Part shown: one piece after another, positions 1 through 7,304 of the stretch
Numbering within the stretch: the first letter of the stretch is position 1
Layout: each line of letters starts with the position of its first letter
Program-made: the position numbers and the translations under genes
Assembly (NCBI RefSeq): GCF_028747805.1
Contig: NZ_CP114887.1
Span: 2,225,501 to 2,289,500 of the forward strand
Length of the DNA stretch: 64,000 bases
Direction: 5' to 3'
Source of the DNA: Solibacillus daqui
Lineage (GTDB): Bacteria; Bacillota; Bacilli; Bacillales_A; Planococcaceae
Notes under the pieces: generated by a model
Seen by the model: only the letters and a program-made list of their open reading frames with translations
Databases searched by the model: none
What the model was told of the DNA's origin: nothing

Positions 1-114
1 TTATTATCATTAAAAAGATAAGCCCCCGTCATTATTCTCATTCTTATCATAAACACCCAACCTTTTATTCTCTTGATTGCTATTTTAATTCTTGATTTCT
101 GTAACAAATTCCTT

Positions 115-143
115 CTTCAACTAACCTGCTCCGTTAGTTCAAT
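115..143. repeat. Hairpin repeat, TTCAACTAAC/CGTTAGTTCAA class
   Basis: Imperfect inverted repeat with arms TTCAACTAAC and GTTAGTTCAA around a short CTGCTCC loop. It is the left half of a composite repeat whose right half is at 1460-1484; the IS3 element at 170-1445 is inserted between them. The undisturbed composite form is seen at 6247-6330, where the same AAAAAAGAGCTGCA sequence follows the first hairpin. Confidence 0.7.
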
Positions 144-210
144 AAAGAAAAAAAGAGCTGCATATGCATGGCACTGACTACCCTTTTTGAGACAAGAATA
201 AAACACCCTT

Positions 211-1050
211 TTATGCAGCCAATTGACGGTATTGAACCGGCGATTGGCTGTTTAGTTTCGTTTGAATACGGATATTGTTATAATAAATAATGTATTCTTC
301 GACAATCTGTATCACACGTGCGTTCGTTGTGCGATAGATATCGTCGAGATAGAACGTTTCAGACTTTAGCGTGGAATGAAACGATTCGATTGGGGAATTA
401 TCAGCTGGCGTGCCTTTGCGGGACATGCTCATGGTAATTCCTTTTTCTTTGGCTGCTTTTTGATAAGCATAGGATGTATAAACGGAGCCTTGGTCACTAT
501 GCAGAATGCATCCTTCTGGTAGCTTAGGCAATTGATAGAGCTTATCCAACACAAAATCAGTGTCTTGTTTGATACCAGTAGTTTGTGCCACAATTTCGCC
601 ATTGTAGACATCGAGAATACTAGAAAGATACATCATCGATTGACCAAAAGGCAAGTACGTAATATCCGTGACTAGCTTCTCCATGGGCTTAGATGCTGTA
701 AAATCGCGTGCTAATAAATTCGGTGCGACGTATGCTGGCTGCCCGGTACGCTTCCGTTTCTTCACCTTTACTTTACATTGCCAACCATATTTTTGCATAA
801 CACGCTGCACAGTCTTCCTACAAACTCCTGGGTACAGATTAGCAATCTTTCGATAACCATATCGAAACTTATTTTGTTTGCACAAGTCGCCAATCTGCTG
901 ATCTCGAATCTCCTTTTGTGTGGATTGATCCACATCCTTTCTCCAACGATAGTATGACGAGCGACCTACGCCTAAATGACGACAGATTTCACCAATTGGC
1001 ATAACATCTTTTAATTCTTCAACTAATTGAAGTACTACTTTTGGCGCCAC
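211..1050 (-). CDS. IS3-family transposase OrfB (DDE integrase core)
   Basis: 279 residues from the GTG at 1050, but normally made as the OrfAB fusion by -1 frameshifting at 1071-1077. An N-terminal HTH_21-type region (about 45-105) precedes an rve integrase core. The catalytic triad is visible: D129 in VTDITYLPFG, D186 in LHSDQGS and E222 in SPIESFHSTLKSE. Length and motifs are those of intact IS150-group enzymes. It catalyses copy-out transposition of this element. No stop or frameshift breaks the frame, so the element is probably active. Confidence 0.95.
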   Translation of the reverse strand: MAPKVVLQLVEELKDVMPIGEICRHLGVGRSSYYRWRKDVDQSTQKEIRDQQIGDLCKQNKFRYGYRKIANLYPGVCRKTVQRVMQKYGWQCKVKVKKRKRTGQPAYVAPNLLARDFTASKPMEKLVTDITYLPFGQSMMYLSSILDVYNGEIVAQTTGIKQDTDFVLDKLYQLPKLPEGCILHSDQGSVYTSYAYQKAAKEKGITMSMSRKGTPADNSPIESFHSTLKSETFYLDDIYRTTNARVIQIVEEYIIYYNNIRIQTKLNSQSPVQYRQLAA

Positions 1051-1370
1051 TTCCCTTCCAATTCCGCGTACTTTTTTAAAACTTCAATCTGTTGTTTCAA
1101 CTCTAGATTCTCTGCCTGTAGCTTGGCTGTCTCACTTTCAAATTCCGGTCCTTTGCCGAAGGCATATTGTTTACCAACTGGTTGTTTAAGACGGTGCATT
1201 TCACCATTTCGATACCAATGCATCCATCGCTTCAACTGCGTATAGTTTCGAATGTCCAATTCTTCCATTACTTCTTTTACCGGTACGTTAGCCATTCGCA
1301 TTTCAATTGCCTTCATTTTCACTTCTACTGGATAACTGACTCTTGTTCCCATAGAAAAACACCTCCACAT
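1035..1370 (-). CDS. IS3-family transposase OrfA (helix-turn-helix subunit)
   Basis: 111 residues. The N-terminal part (about 10-55) is a helix-turn-helix of the IS3 OrfA type (YPVEVKMKAIEMR, then RNYTQLKRWMHWYRNG). The C-terminal part (about 75-105) is a leucine-zipper-like coiled coil containing ETAKLQAENLELKQQIEVL, as expected for multimerisation of this family. It binds the element ends and, after -1 frameshifting, forms the N-terminus of the OrfAB transposase. It overlaps orfB by 16 bases. An SD-like AGGTG lies a few bases ahead of the ATG. No damage is visible. Confidence 0.93.
   Translation of the reverse strand: MWRCFSMGTRVSYPVEVKMKAIEMRMANVPVKEVMEELDIRNYTQLKRWMHWYRNGEMHRLKQPVGKQYAFGKGPEFESETAKLQAENLELKQQIEVLKKYAELEGKWRQK
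1071..1077 (-). other. Programmed -1 frameshift slippery site (A AAA AAG)
   Basis: Read on the minus strand the sequence is A-AAA-AAG in the orfA frame (codons TTA AAA AAG). After a -1 slip the reading frame is that of orfB, and there is no stop between the slip site and the orfB GTG. This is the standard IS3 signal for making OrfAB. Confidence 0.85.
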
Positions 1371-1459
1371 TGATTATTTCAGGTTTAAGTCCCCGTTATT
1401 CAATGAAAGGTGTTTTTATTTGTCTCATGTTATTAGGTCAGTGCCGCATCTCAATTACC

Positions 1460-1484
1460 TTCAAGTAAAGCCCCGTTAGTTGAA
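1460..1484. repeat. Hairpin repeat, TTCAAGTAAAGCCCCGTTAGTTGAA
   Basis: Inverted repeat with arms TTCAAGTAA and TTAGTTGAA around a CCCCG-containing loop. It is the right half of the composite repeat interrupted by the IS3 element and matches copies near 5073, 5524, 6309 and 7229. Confidence 0.7.
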
Positions 1485-1494
1485 GGACAAAAAA

Positions 1495-1692
1495 TTAAAA
1501 GAATTCATATAACCCATTTACAAAATAATCATAAACGTTTTCATCAATAATCTTTTCCCCGTAACCTTCAAAAAAAATTTCTTAATCCATTTCATTTTCA
1601 AGAGCATTGGGTTATGTGCGTATAGCCAATGATACGTCATACCTTGGGACTCCATAAGCTCCGAATACACATTAAATCGTGTACTTGAGTTA
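1495..1692 (-). pseudogene. Broken gene remnant of unknown function, truncated by IS66 debris
   Basis: Two adjacent minus-strand frames read as protein-like sequence: upstream STRFNVYSELMESQGM then TYHWLYAHNPMLLKMK, and after a frameshift near 1580, EIFFEGYGEKIIDENVY then DYFVNGLYEFF ending at a stop at 1495-1497. The upstream end runs into the IS66 remnant near 1690, so the N-terminal part of the gene is gone. I do not recognise the family. Both a frameshift and a truncation mark it as dead. Confidence 0.45.
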
Positions 1693-1943
1693 AAAACTTT
1701 TCTGTTCGATGGTCAGATTGATATTGATAATAATCAAGTTGAAAATGCCACTCGTCATATTGTGATCGGCTTTTCTCTGTTAGTGAAGCTGGGGCTAAAG
1801 CAAATGCGATCGGCTTAAGTTTTGCTGAAACAGCAAAAGCTAATGGTATCGACTTCTATCAATACCTAGTGACTTTAATGACAGAGCTGCCGAATTTACC
1901 GATCCATCATCAATCCAAGATTTTAAATAATTACATGACTTAG
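1690..1943 (+). pseudogene. IS66-family transposase (TnpC) C-terminal remnant
   Basis: Reads FLFDGQIDIDNNQVENATR, which is the conserved C-terminal block of IS66 transposases around the last catalytic Glu. The next conserved block (RKN-x-LF in intact enzymes) is missing with a frame change; the frame then continues as FSVSEAGAKANAIGLSF, ETAKANGIDFYQYL and ends at the TAG at 1941-1943. Only about a sixth of the transposase is left, so it is inactive. Confidence 0.8.
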
Positions 1944-1971
1944 TCAAAAAATATCCAAGCCACATGTGCAA

Positions 1972-2014
1972 AATAGCCATCTATCCGAAATAAATTTCAG
2001 ATAAATGGCTATTC
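1972..2014. terminator. Stem-loop, possible terminator
   Basis: AATAGCCAT and ATGGCTATT arms enclose a second pairing GAAAT/ATTTC. There is no strong U-tract, so it may be part of the IS66 debris rather than a functional terminator. Confidence 0.35.
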
Positions 2015-2060
2015 GTCTTACTTACCGAAAAGGTGCGTTATTTTTTTTATTTGGGGCTTA

Positions 2061-2126
2061 CTATTCACCACTCGTTTGAAAAGCTTCAATACGAGACTGC
2101 CATAAAAGGCGAAGTTCTGATCATTT
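2061..2126 (-). pseudogene. IS66 accessory protein (TnpA) N-terminal scrap
   Basis: The minus strand reads SELRLLWQSRIEAFQTSGE followed by a stop, resembling the N-terminus of IS66 TnpA proteins (ERIQAF-x-x-SG pattern). Only about 20 residues remain. With the TnpC remnant at 1690-1943 it indicates a decayed IS66 element. Confidence 0.4.
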
Positions 2127-2210
2127 CGTAAAAAACCCCAACTAAATTACTGTCATGAATGTCTCATGTTAGTTGATTTAGTAGAAGGTGTGTTGTATTT
2201 GTCACTAACA

Positions 2211-2258
2211 AATGTAATAATCCCCATGCTATCCAAATGGCAAGGGGATTATTACATT
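2211..2258 (-). terminator. Rho-independent-type hairpin downstream of the SLH protein gene
   Basis: Perfect arms AATGTAATAATCCCC and GGGGATTATTACATT separated by an 18-base loop. It lies just past the stop at 2289 on the minus strand and is the likely transcript end. Confidence 0.7.
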
Positions 2259-2288
2259 TATTGGGCGCTTTGCTCGCCCATACTCTTA

Positions 2289-4517
2289 TTAATAGTTGTC
2301 AATCTGATATTCGTTCATCTTATGGGCTAAACGAATTGTCACTTGTGCTAATTGTGCATACGTTACTTCACTTTTTGGCTTCAGCTGATTATTTTCCGCT
2401 TCAAGTAATCCAATTGCATACGCTAATGCAACATAGCCACGTAGTTCCTTATCTACTTGTGCAGCATCACTGTAATTTAACTCATATATATCGCTATATT
2501 GCGCTACATTATTTAGCTTCAGTGTACCAATTACCCATTTTGCTAGTTCCTGATTTGAAAGGGATGCAGCCGCATTAAACGTTTTAGTAGACGCATCAAG
2601 CATGCCCATTTTCAATGCACGTGTTACAAATGGATATAAAGCATGATCTGGCGCAATATCCGTAAACGATTGATTCGTCGTTTCAGACGCATTATATCTA
2701 GAATCATAATACATATATGTTACAGATTTCAGTAAAACTTTTAGCGCTTCCTCTTTTGTAACGGGTGCATCTGGATTGAATGTTTCATCTATCTCTAAAA
2801 TTCCTGCATAAATTAAATAATTTAATTCCTCCGCAGCTGTTGGATGCTCGATTGTCGGCTTATCTGAATTAGCCATACCAAAAGCATCTAACCATTCCCC
2901 TGTTTTGGCATCAATGACAGCATACGAACCTTCTTTGAAGACCGGTTGATATGCTAAGCTATAATGTTGCTCATTTTCCACTTTTGGATGGTTTACATAT
3001 TGTAATTTCAGCTTTAACTGATTTTTCAACAACTTTGTTGCTTCTTGTTGTGTCAAAATATCTGTTGCTGCTGGCCATTGAATATTATCAAACGCGTTCA
3101 CGTGCAAACTTAATAAACCACCTGTTTTTGCATCGATATTTACTGAGATTTGGTCTCCTTCTACCGTTAAACCATTTACAATACGTGGGAACTTAAAGTA
3201 ATAACTGTCATTATAATCCTGGTAAATTGCCTCATCTACTGGTAATGCATATTGATGCGCATAAGAAGGTACCCATTCTTTCACATATGCAATCGCCTTT
3301 TCTAATGCCTGTTGTCGTGTTAGTTCTACTTCTGTATTACTGTCATTATCTAGTACTTCGAGGCTATTTTTAATATCACTATAATTAATAATCTCCCCTG
3401 TTGCTTTATCAATTGTCAATTCTGTGCCTGTCCCACCATTTCTATAGTGATACATATATTGAATGTTAAATACTGCCTTACCAGTCTCCGTTGTTTTTTC
3501 TTCAATGGACTCAATCGTTAATTTTACACCTTTCTTATCTGTTGCAAGCAACTTCTCCGCCATCGCTTGTGCCTGTTCCGATGTTAAGTTCGACTGTTTT
3601 GCCGCTAATGGTTCCGTCACAATCGGTGTAATCTTTTGGTTTGATAACGTTGAGGATAGCCCTTCCGATGTTAACCATTCCCCCGTAAGAGCATGTACAC
3701 CTGATGTAACCTGGCTATTCGGTTGATAAACAAGCTTTACTGTGTAATCCCCTGTTGTATAATCTGTTTCAATCTTGTATGACAACTGCGCTTTTAATGC
3801 ATCCCGTAAACGGTTGGCTATGACTGATTCACTTTGTTTCTTGGACGGGTCATCATACGTAAAATTATCTGTTACATCTTGTTTTTTATAATAAGATGTT
3901 ACTGTGCCATCCCCTAATACACCTATACTAATAGATTGATCTGAAATCGGTACACCAGACTTTTTCTTCATATACGTAAACGAATATTGAACGGGCTGCG
4001 TTAAAATTGATGATGAATAATAATTGAAATCATTTGGTACAAGCTCATACTCTTCACTTTTATCGAACTTTTCAATAAACTCATTCGCTACTTTTTGCGC
4101 TTCCCCTTTTGAATATTTTGCTGGGAACAATACATCTTTTGAATTTACTGGTTGATAATGAAATTGTTCTAACTCTAACGTTTCTCCAACGAATGTAAAG
4201 CTTCCATATACATATTGATTATCAATGTTCTTTGAGAAATTAAGTTCATAACGCACCGTAGAGTCTTTAGGATGTGAGTAGCCTGTCCCCATACGAAAAT
4301 CTTTTTCAGTTACATTTGGAAACTCACTTGGAAATAGCTCTCGAAAACGCTTCATTAAATCATTTTTTGTTACCGATGTATTCGTTTGCGCGACTTGAAT
4401 TGGCAATGTCTCCATACGCTCAATGCCTAACGTTGAAGCGCTTGCCATTGGTGCTAATAATCCAACAGATAGCGCTGTTGCAGATAACAATACACCCGCC
4501 TTTTTAATAGTTACCAT
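2289..4517 (-). CDS. Secreted YcdB/YcdC-domain protein with C-terminal S-layer homology domains
   Basis: 742 residues. A signal peptide is clear (KKAGVLLSATALSVGLL, then APMASA). Residues about 40-520 contain repeated PepSY-like YcdB/YcdC modules (for example SKGEAQKVANEFIEKF, LTSEQAQAMAEKLL, LTRQQALEKAIAYVKEW, LTQQEATKLLKNQL). The C-terminal 190 residues form SLH-type repeats (DAPVTKEEALKVLLK; FTDIAPDHALYPFVTRALKMG; LKPKSEVTYAQLAQ) that bind cell-wall polymer. It is therefore a surface-anchored protein; the YcdB module function is not established, but PepSY modules often act as inhibitors or chaperones. The ATG at 4517 has an ideal AGGAGG seven bases upstream. It is monocistronic with its own terminator. 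Confidence 0.88.
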   Translation of the reverse strand: MVTIKKAGVLLSATALSVGLLAPMASASTLGIERMETLPIQVAQTNTSVTKNDLMKRFRELFPSEFPNVTEKDFRMGTGYSHPKDSTVRYELNFSKNIDNQYVYGSFTFVGETLELEQFHYQPVNSKDVLFPAKYSKGEAQKVANEFIEKFDKSEEYELVPNDFNYYSSSILTQPVQYSFTYMKKKSGVPISDQSISIGVLGDGTVTSYYKKQDVTDNFTYDDPSKKQSESVIANRLRDALKAQLSYKIETDYTTGDYTVKLVYQPNSQVTSGVHALTGEWLTSEGLSSTLSNQKITPIVTEPLAAKQSNLTSEQAQAMAEKLLATDKKGVKLTIESIEEKTTETGKAVFNIQYMYHYRNGGTGTELTIDKATGEIINYSDIKNSLEVLDNDSNTEVELTRQQALEKAIAYVKEWVPSYAHQYALPVDEAIYQDYNDSYYFKFPRIVNGLTVEGDQISVNIDAKTGGLLSLHVNAFDNIQWPAATDILTQQEATKLLKNQLKLKLQYVNHPKVENEQHYSLAYQPVFKEGSYAVIDAKTGEWLDAFGMANSDKPTIEHPTAAEELNYLIYAGILEIDETFNPDAPVTKEEALKVLLKSVTYMYYDSRYNASETTNQSFTDIAPDHALYPFVTRALKMGMLDASTKTFNAAASLSNQELAKWVIGTLKLNNVAQYSDIYELNYSDAAQVDKELRGYVALAYAIGLLEAENNQLKPKSEVTYAQLAQVTIRLAHKMNEYQIDNY

Positions 4518-4629
4518 TCTTCATCCTCCTATCTCTTTTTCGTAAAACATATGTTTACACTTTCATTATACATAATTTGGCAATAAAAAGTTATTATTTG
4601 CTATAATTACCCATTAATTAGAAATTTAT

Positions 4630-4938
4630 ATGGGTAAGGTAAAATATATTGACTATAGTACTGAAAGAAATTTTCATGGGAATACTCTTTCACCTTTTTT
4701 CACTAAAAGAATTTCATTTAGTCATGAAAATGAAGTTAGATTACTTTATTCCAACAATATAGATTTTAACGAAGAAATATATGGGAAAAATATCAAAGTA
4801 GACCTTACGGAATTAATTGAATGTATATATGTATCACCTGATGCTCCTTTGTGGTTTGTGGATGTTGTAAAAGTAGTTGTTAATAAATTTAATATTCAAT
4901 CAAAAATTATTCATTCAGATTTATATAAAATTAATTAG
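4630..4938 (+). pseudogene. DUF2971 protein, C-terminal fragment
   Basis: 102 residues containing the second half of a DUF2971 protein: SFSHENEVRLLY, LTELIECIYVSPDAPLW and KIIHSDLYKIN match the family's conserved blocks. Full-length members are about 250 residues or more. No ribosome binding site precedes the ATG, and no matching N-terminal half was found upstream, so this is a 5'-truncated relic. Family function is unknown; members are frequent in accessory regions. Confidence 0.6.
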
Positions 4939-5003
4939 ATGGAGTATTAAAATTAAGGCTGTTTTCTTAAAGATTGTTGCTAAATGAAATCTCGAGGGAC
5001 AAC

Positions 5004-5054
5004 AAAAAAACAGAGTTTATCTACATAAGTGCGTAGAAATAAACTCTGTTTTTT
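5004..5054. terminator. Bidirectional terminator hairpin
   Basis: Arms AAAACAGAGTTTATCTAC and GTAG..ATAAACTCTGTTTT with an A-run on one side and a T-run on the other. It follows the DUF2971 fragment and would end transcription from either side. Confidence 0.75.
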
Positions 5055-5072
5055 AATTTCTCAAACTGAATT

Positions 5073-5099
5073 TTAAAGTAAAGCCCCAGTTAGTTGAAG
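5073..5099. repeat. Hairpin repeat, TAAAGCCCCAGTTAGTTGAAG copy
   Basis: Degenerate copy of the TTCAACTAA-n-TTAGTTGAA repeat. The right arm (TTAGTTGAAG) is conserved and the left arm has drifted. Confidence 0.55.
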
Positions 5100-5116
5100 A
5101 AGAAAAGTGAAGCTTA

Positions 5117-5142
5117 TTCAACAATCGCGCCCTATTGTTGAA
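5117..5142. repeat. Hairpin repeat, TTCAACAAT-CGCGCCCT-ATTGTTGAA class
   Basis: Perfect 9-base arms TTCAACAAT and ATTGTTGAA with a CGCGCCCT loop. Related elements are at 7197-7225 and 9104-9125. Confidence 0.65.
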
Positions 5143-5313
5143 GATCACAAAAGATAAAAAGTGACGACTGCATACATACGTTGTAATGAAATAAACTAAG
5201 CTAATAAAGAACCACTGACTTTGTGCTTTGTTAGTTTAGTTTGACTCTTCAATAGGAGTTGAATAACTACTGAATATAAGGTAAGAATTATTAAGAAAAG
5301 AAGGAGAGATACG

Positions 5314-5421
5314 ATGTTCGATCAAGTTGCGTATTTTATTTTAAAAGCCCTGGTAATTCTAACGGTTTTGGTTGTTGTGGTTGGAATCCCTCTTGGGGAT
5401 ACACTGATTAGAAAAAAATAA
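5314..5421 (+). CDS. Small single-span membrane protein (35 residues)
   Basis: Starts ATG after a strong AAGGAGAGAT ribosome binding site and ends TAA, immediately followed by a strong hairpin-plus-T terminator (5423-5449). The product begins MFDQVAYFILKALVILTVLV, continues VVVGIPLGDTLI and ends RKK: one hydrophobic helix with a positive C-terminus. No family is recognised. The SD, frame, hydrophobic character and dedicated terminator make it a likely real gene. It could be a toxin-like or regulatory microprotein, but nothing in the sequence decides this. Confidence 0.6.
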   Translation: MFDQVAYFILKALVILTVLVVVVGIPLGDTLIRKK

Positions 5422-5422
5422 G

Positions 5423-5449
5423 ACTGCATCCAAATGGATGCAGTTTTTT
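5423..5449 (+). terminator. Terminator of the 35-residue gene
   Basis: ACTGCATCC-AAAT-GGATGCAGT stem followed by TTTTTTG, beginning one base after the stop codon. Confidence 0.85.
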
Positions 5450-5523
5450 GATTTTACATCTTGCTTCGTTTATATAATAGATTTAGGGATTGGTGAAAAA
5501 TAGTGAACCATATTGAAGTAATG

Positions 5524-5545
5524 CGCCCGCCCCCGTTAGTTGAAC
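5524..5545. repeat. Hairpin repeat half-copy (CGCCCGCCCCCGTTAGTTGAAC)
   Basis: Carries the conserved CCCCGTTAGTTGAA arm; the opposite arm is not conserved. It lies between the small gene and the signal peptidase gene. Confidence 0.5.
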
Positions 5546-5586
5546 AGGAACATCAATTAACTTATTTCATTTACAATTCACTTTTA

Positions 5587-6153
5587 TCATTTTATTATCT
5601 TTAAATGATCTAGAGGTAAAAATACAATTTTTGCGGTACCCAATATTTTATCCTTCGAAACAAAACCAACTCTAGGGTCTCTGCTATCTGTACTGTTACG
5701 ACGATTATCTCCTAGTACAAAAAAGTATCCATCTGGCACAGCTATTTCACCTAAATATTGGTCTAATGTAAAGTCTTCAGTAAGTGTACCATAGTCTATC
5801 AAAGCTTTTTTATATTCCTCTAAATAGGGTTCTTCGTACCTCTCACCGTTAATAAAAAGTTCATCGTTTTCATAAGCGATGCGATCACCAGGAATACCTA
5901 TAATACGCTTGATATAATTTGTATCTTCTTTTGCTTCAAATACAATCACATCGAATCGCTTATACTCCGTCAATTTTGGTCCGATTTTATCCACTACAAC
6001 TCTGTCACCATTTTCAAATGTGGGCATCATAGAAGCACCATCAACTACAATAGGTGTAAATAGGAAAAATCGAATACCACATGCTAATAAAATAGTAATT
6101 CCTATTGCTTTAGCCCATTCCAATAATTCATTTTTTACTTTTGCTTTTTTCAC
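5587..6153 (-). CDS. Signal peptidase I
   Basis: Type I signal peptidase that cleaves signal peptides from secreted pre-proteins at the outer face of the membrane. Box order is complete: an N-terminal membrane segment (GITILLACGIRFFLF), the nucleophile in DGASMMPT (S41), the general-base lysine in NYIKRIIGIPGD (K82), and the GDNRRNSTDSRDPRVG block. A single N-terminal span matches the SipS/SipT type. The longest frame starts GTG at 6162, but that codon is inside the AGAGGTG ribosome binding site; the GTG at 6153, six bases downstream, is the better start and gives 188 residues. It is an extra signal peptidase sitting alone between hairpin repeats, so it is probably an accessory copy. Confidence 0.9.
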   Translation of the reverse strand: MKKAKVKNELLEWAKAIGITILLACGIRFFLFTPIVVDGASMMPTFENGDRVVVDKIGPKLTEYKRFDVIVFEAKEDTNYIKRIIGIPGDRIAYENDELFINGERYEEPYLEEYKKALIDYGTLTEDFTLDQYLGEIAVPDGYFFVLGDNRRNSTDSRDPRVGFVSKDKILGTAKIVFLPLDHLKIIK

Positions 6154-6246
6154 GTTCAACACCTCTTTCTTTTTTAAACACTTAGCATTTATTTGATTAA
6201 CTCATTAAATTAACTTATTCGACCGCCTTTTAACAATACCTGCTAT

Positions 6247-6330
6247 TTCAACTAAACTGCCCCGTTAGTTCAATAAGAAAAAAGAGCTGCAAAAGCAACT
6301 CAATGATCTTCAAATAAAGTACCCGTTAGG
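6247..6330. repeat. Composite hairpin repeat (two TTAGTT hairpins plus AAGAGCTGC spacer)
   Basis: First hairpin TTCAACTAA-ACTGCCCCG-TTAGTTCAA at 6247-6273, then AATAAGAAAAAAGAGCTGC, then a second drifted copy TTCAAATAAAGTACCCGTTAG at 6309-6330. The same order occurs at 115-169 plus 1446-1484, where the IS3 element has split it. Confidence 0.65.
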
Positions 6331-6387
6331 ACAGATTTTAAGTGGGAGGTATAAAAATGGAAGCAAAAAAGAATTTTTCAGAGGTAA

Positions 6388-7056
6388 CTAATTATTATGT
6401 CGTTTGTTAACCTCAATCCTAATGAACTCCGGCAAATAGCTGGGAGTACATCCTTTTGCTACTATTTCATCTTTGTAAAGACTCGTTTTCTCACCAAGTT
6501 TAATACAACGTTTACGATTCTTTTCATCATAAACACCTATCCAGCCTGCAGTGAAATTCATAGCCCATTGAACTTCCGGTTCTTCCAGCGTAATATTTGC
6601 TTCTAATGCAGATAGCAAGTCTTCGGTGTTATCAGGCGGTGTTTGTCCAGTCCATCTCAATCGCCCTTGATAATACCAGAAAGCTCGCCTTTGAAGAGCA
6701 GAAGGACTATTTTCCCATGACTCCATCAATGCAATTTTGTTCTTGTCTTTGGTTAGCTGATTAGCCATTAACCAATCCATTAAGTTATTTCGCTCATCAA
6801 AAGTGTGAGTCTGCATATCCTTATCAAGCTTATTTAGCACATCTTGTGAAAGAAGTTTTTTGTCTATAATTAAGATTGCTAATAGTCTGGGCAAAAACTC
6901 TTCGGTTGACCAAAGTTCCATAGCTAGTTCGTGATCTTTTTTAATGTCCTTCGCGATTTTTCGTAAGTCGCCTAGCTTAGTTTTACTATTGATCTGAGGT
7001 AGAATGTTTTCTGCTTTTGAAGAGCGTTTTATTACTGTATCTTTTTTTTCATCCAT
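6388..7056 (-). CDS. DNA alkylation repair protein (AlkD-like HEAT-repeat family)
   Basis: 222 residues, mostly helical. The C-terminal blocks QRRAFWYYQGRLRW, WAMNFTAGWIGVYDEKNRKR and LGEKTSLYKDEIVAKGCTP match the AlkD-like family, whose characterised members excise N3- and N7-alkylated purines using a HEAT-repeat scaffold. The gene is shown from the ATG at 7056, which lies nine bases after an AAAGGAG; the TTG at 7065 directly abuts that site. It is monocistronic between hairpin repeats. Enzyme activity is inferred from family only. Confidence 0.72.
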   Translation of the reverse strand: MDEKKDTVIKRSSKAENILPQINSKTKLGDLRKIAKDIKKDHELAMELWSTEEFLPRLLAILIIDKKLLSQDVLNKLDKDMQTHTFDERNNLMDWLMANQLTKDKNKIALMESWENSPSALQRRAFWYYQGRLRWTGQTPPDNTEDLLSALEANITLEEPEVQWAMNFTAGWIGVYDEKNRKRCIKLGEKTSLYKDEIVAKGCTPSYLPEFIRIEVNKRHNN

Positions 7057-7196
7057 TTTAAACAACTCCTTTTTTAAAGCACTGATTCATAAAATGTCCT
7101 ATACGGGATATTCAAGAACTTAATTTCGTTATAAGTCTTATTGCAGTGATTAAGGATGCCACTTTTGTATAATGTATTGCACTTTCAGTTAATTGA

Positions 7197-7253
7197 GGTT
7201 CTTCGAATCGCGCCCGATTGAAGAATATTCAACTAAAGCACCCGGTAGTTGAA
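7197..7253. repeat. Two adjacent hairpin repeats (both classes)
   Basis: TTCTTCGAATCGCGCCCGATTGAAGAAT-type hairpin at 7197-7225, directly followed by TTCAACTAAAGCACCCGGTAGTTGAA at 7229-7253, whose arms pair except for one base. They separate the AlkD-like gene from the nucleotidyltransferase gene. Confidence 0.7.
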
Positions 7254-7256
7254 CAA

Positions 7257-7287
7257 GAGAGGTGTACCAAATCATAGTACACCTCTC
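7257..7287 (-). terminator. Hairpin downstream of the nucleotidyltransferase gene
   Basis: GAGAGGTGTAC and GTACACCTCTC arms with a nine-base loop, 18 bases past the stop of the minus-strand gene. The T-run is weak. Confidence 0.6.
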
Positions 7288-7304
7288 ATTTAAATTGTTT
7301 TATA

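Larger units (their letters stand above)
170..1445 (-). mobile_element. IS3-family insertion sequence (IS150-like), complete
   Basis: A complete element of about 1.28 kb. The ends are imperfect inverted repeats: the left end begins GGCACTGACTACC and the right end read in reverse begins GGCACTGACCTAA, with further shared GAGACAA and AAAACACC blocks. The insertion is flanked by a 4-base direct repeat GCAT (166-169 and 1446-1449), consistent with the 3-5 base target duplications of IS3 elements. It carries orfA and orfB in overlapping frames plus a slippery site. The intact ends and target duplication suggest a fairly recent insertion into a resident hairpin repeat. Confidence 0.9.

Noticed and set aside
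1378-1402. Sequence TTCAGGTTTAAGTCCCCGTTATTCAATG resembling the hairpin repeat
   Set aside because: It lies inside the right end of the IS3 element and the arms do not pair well; likely coincidence or part of the IS end.
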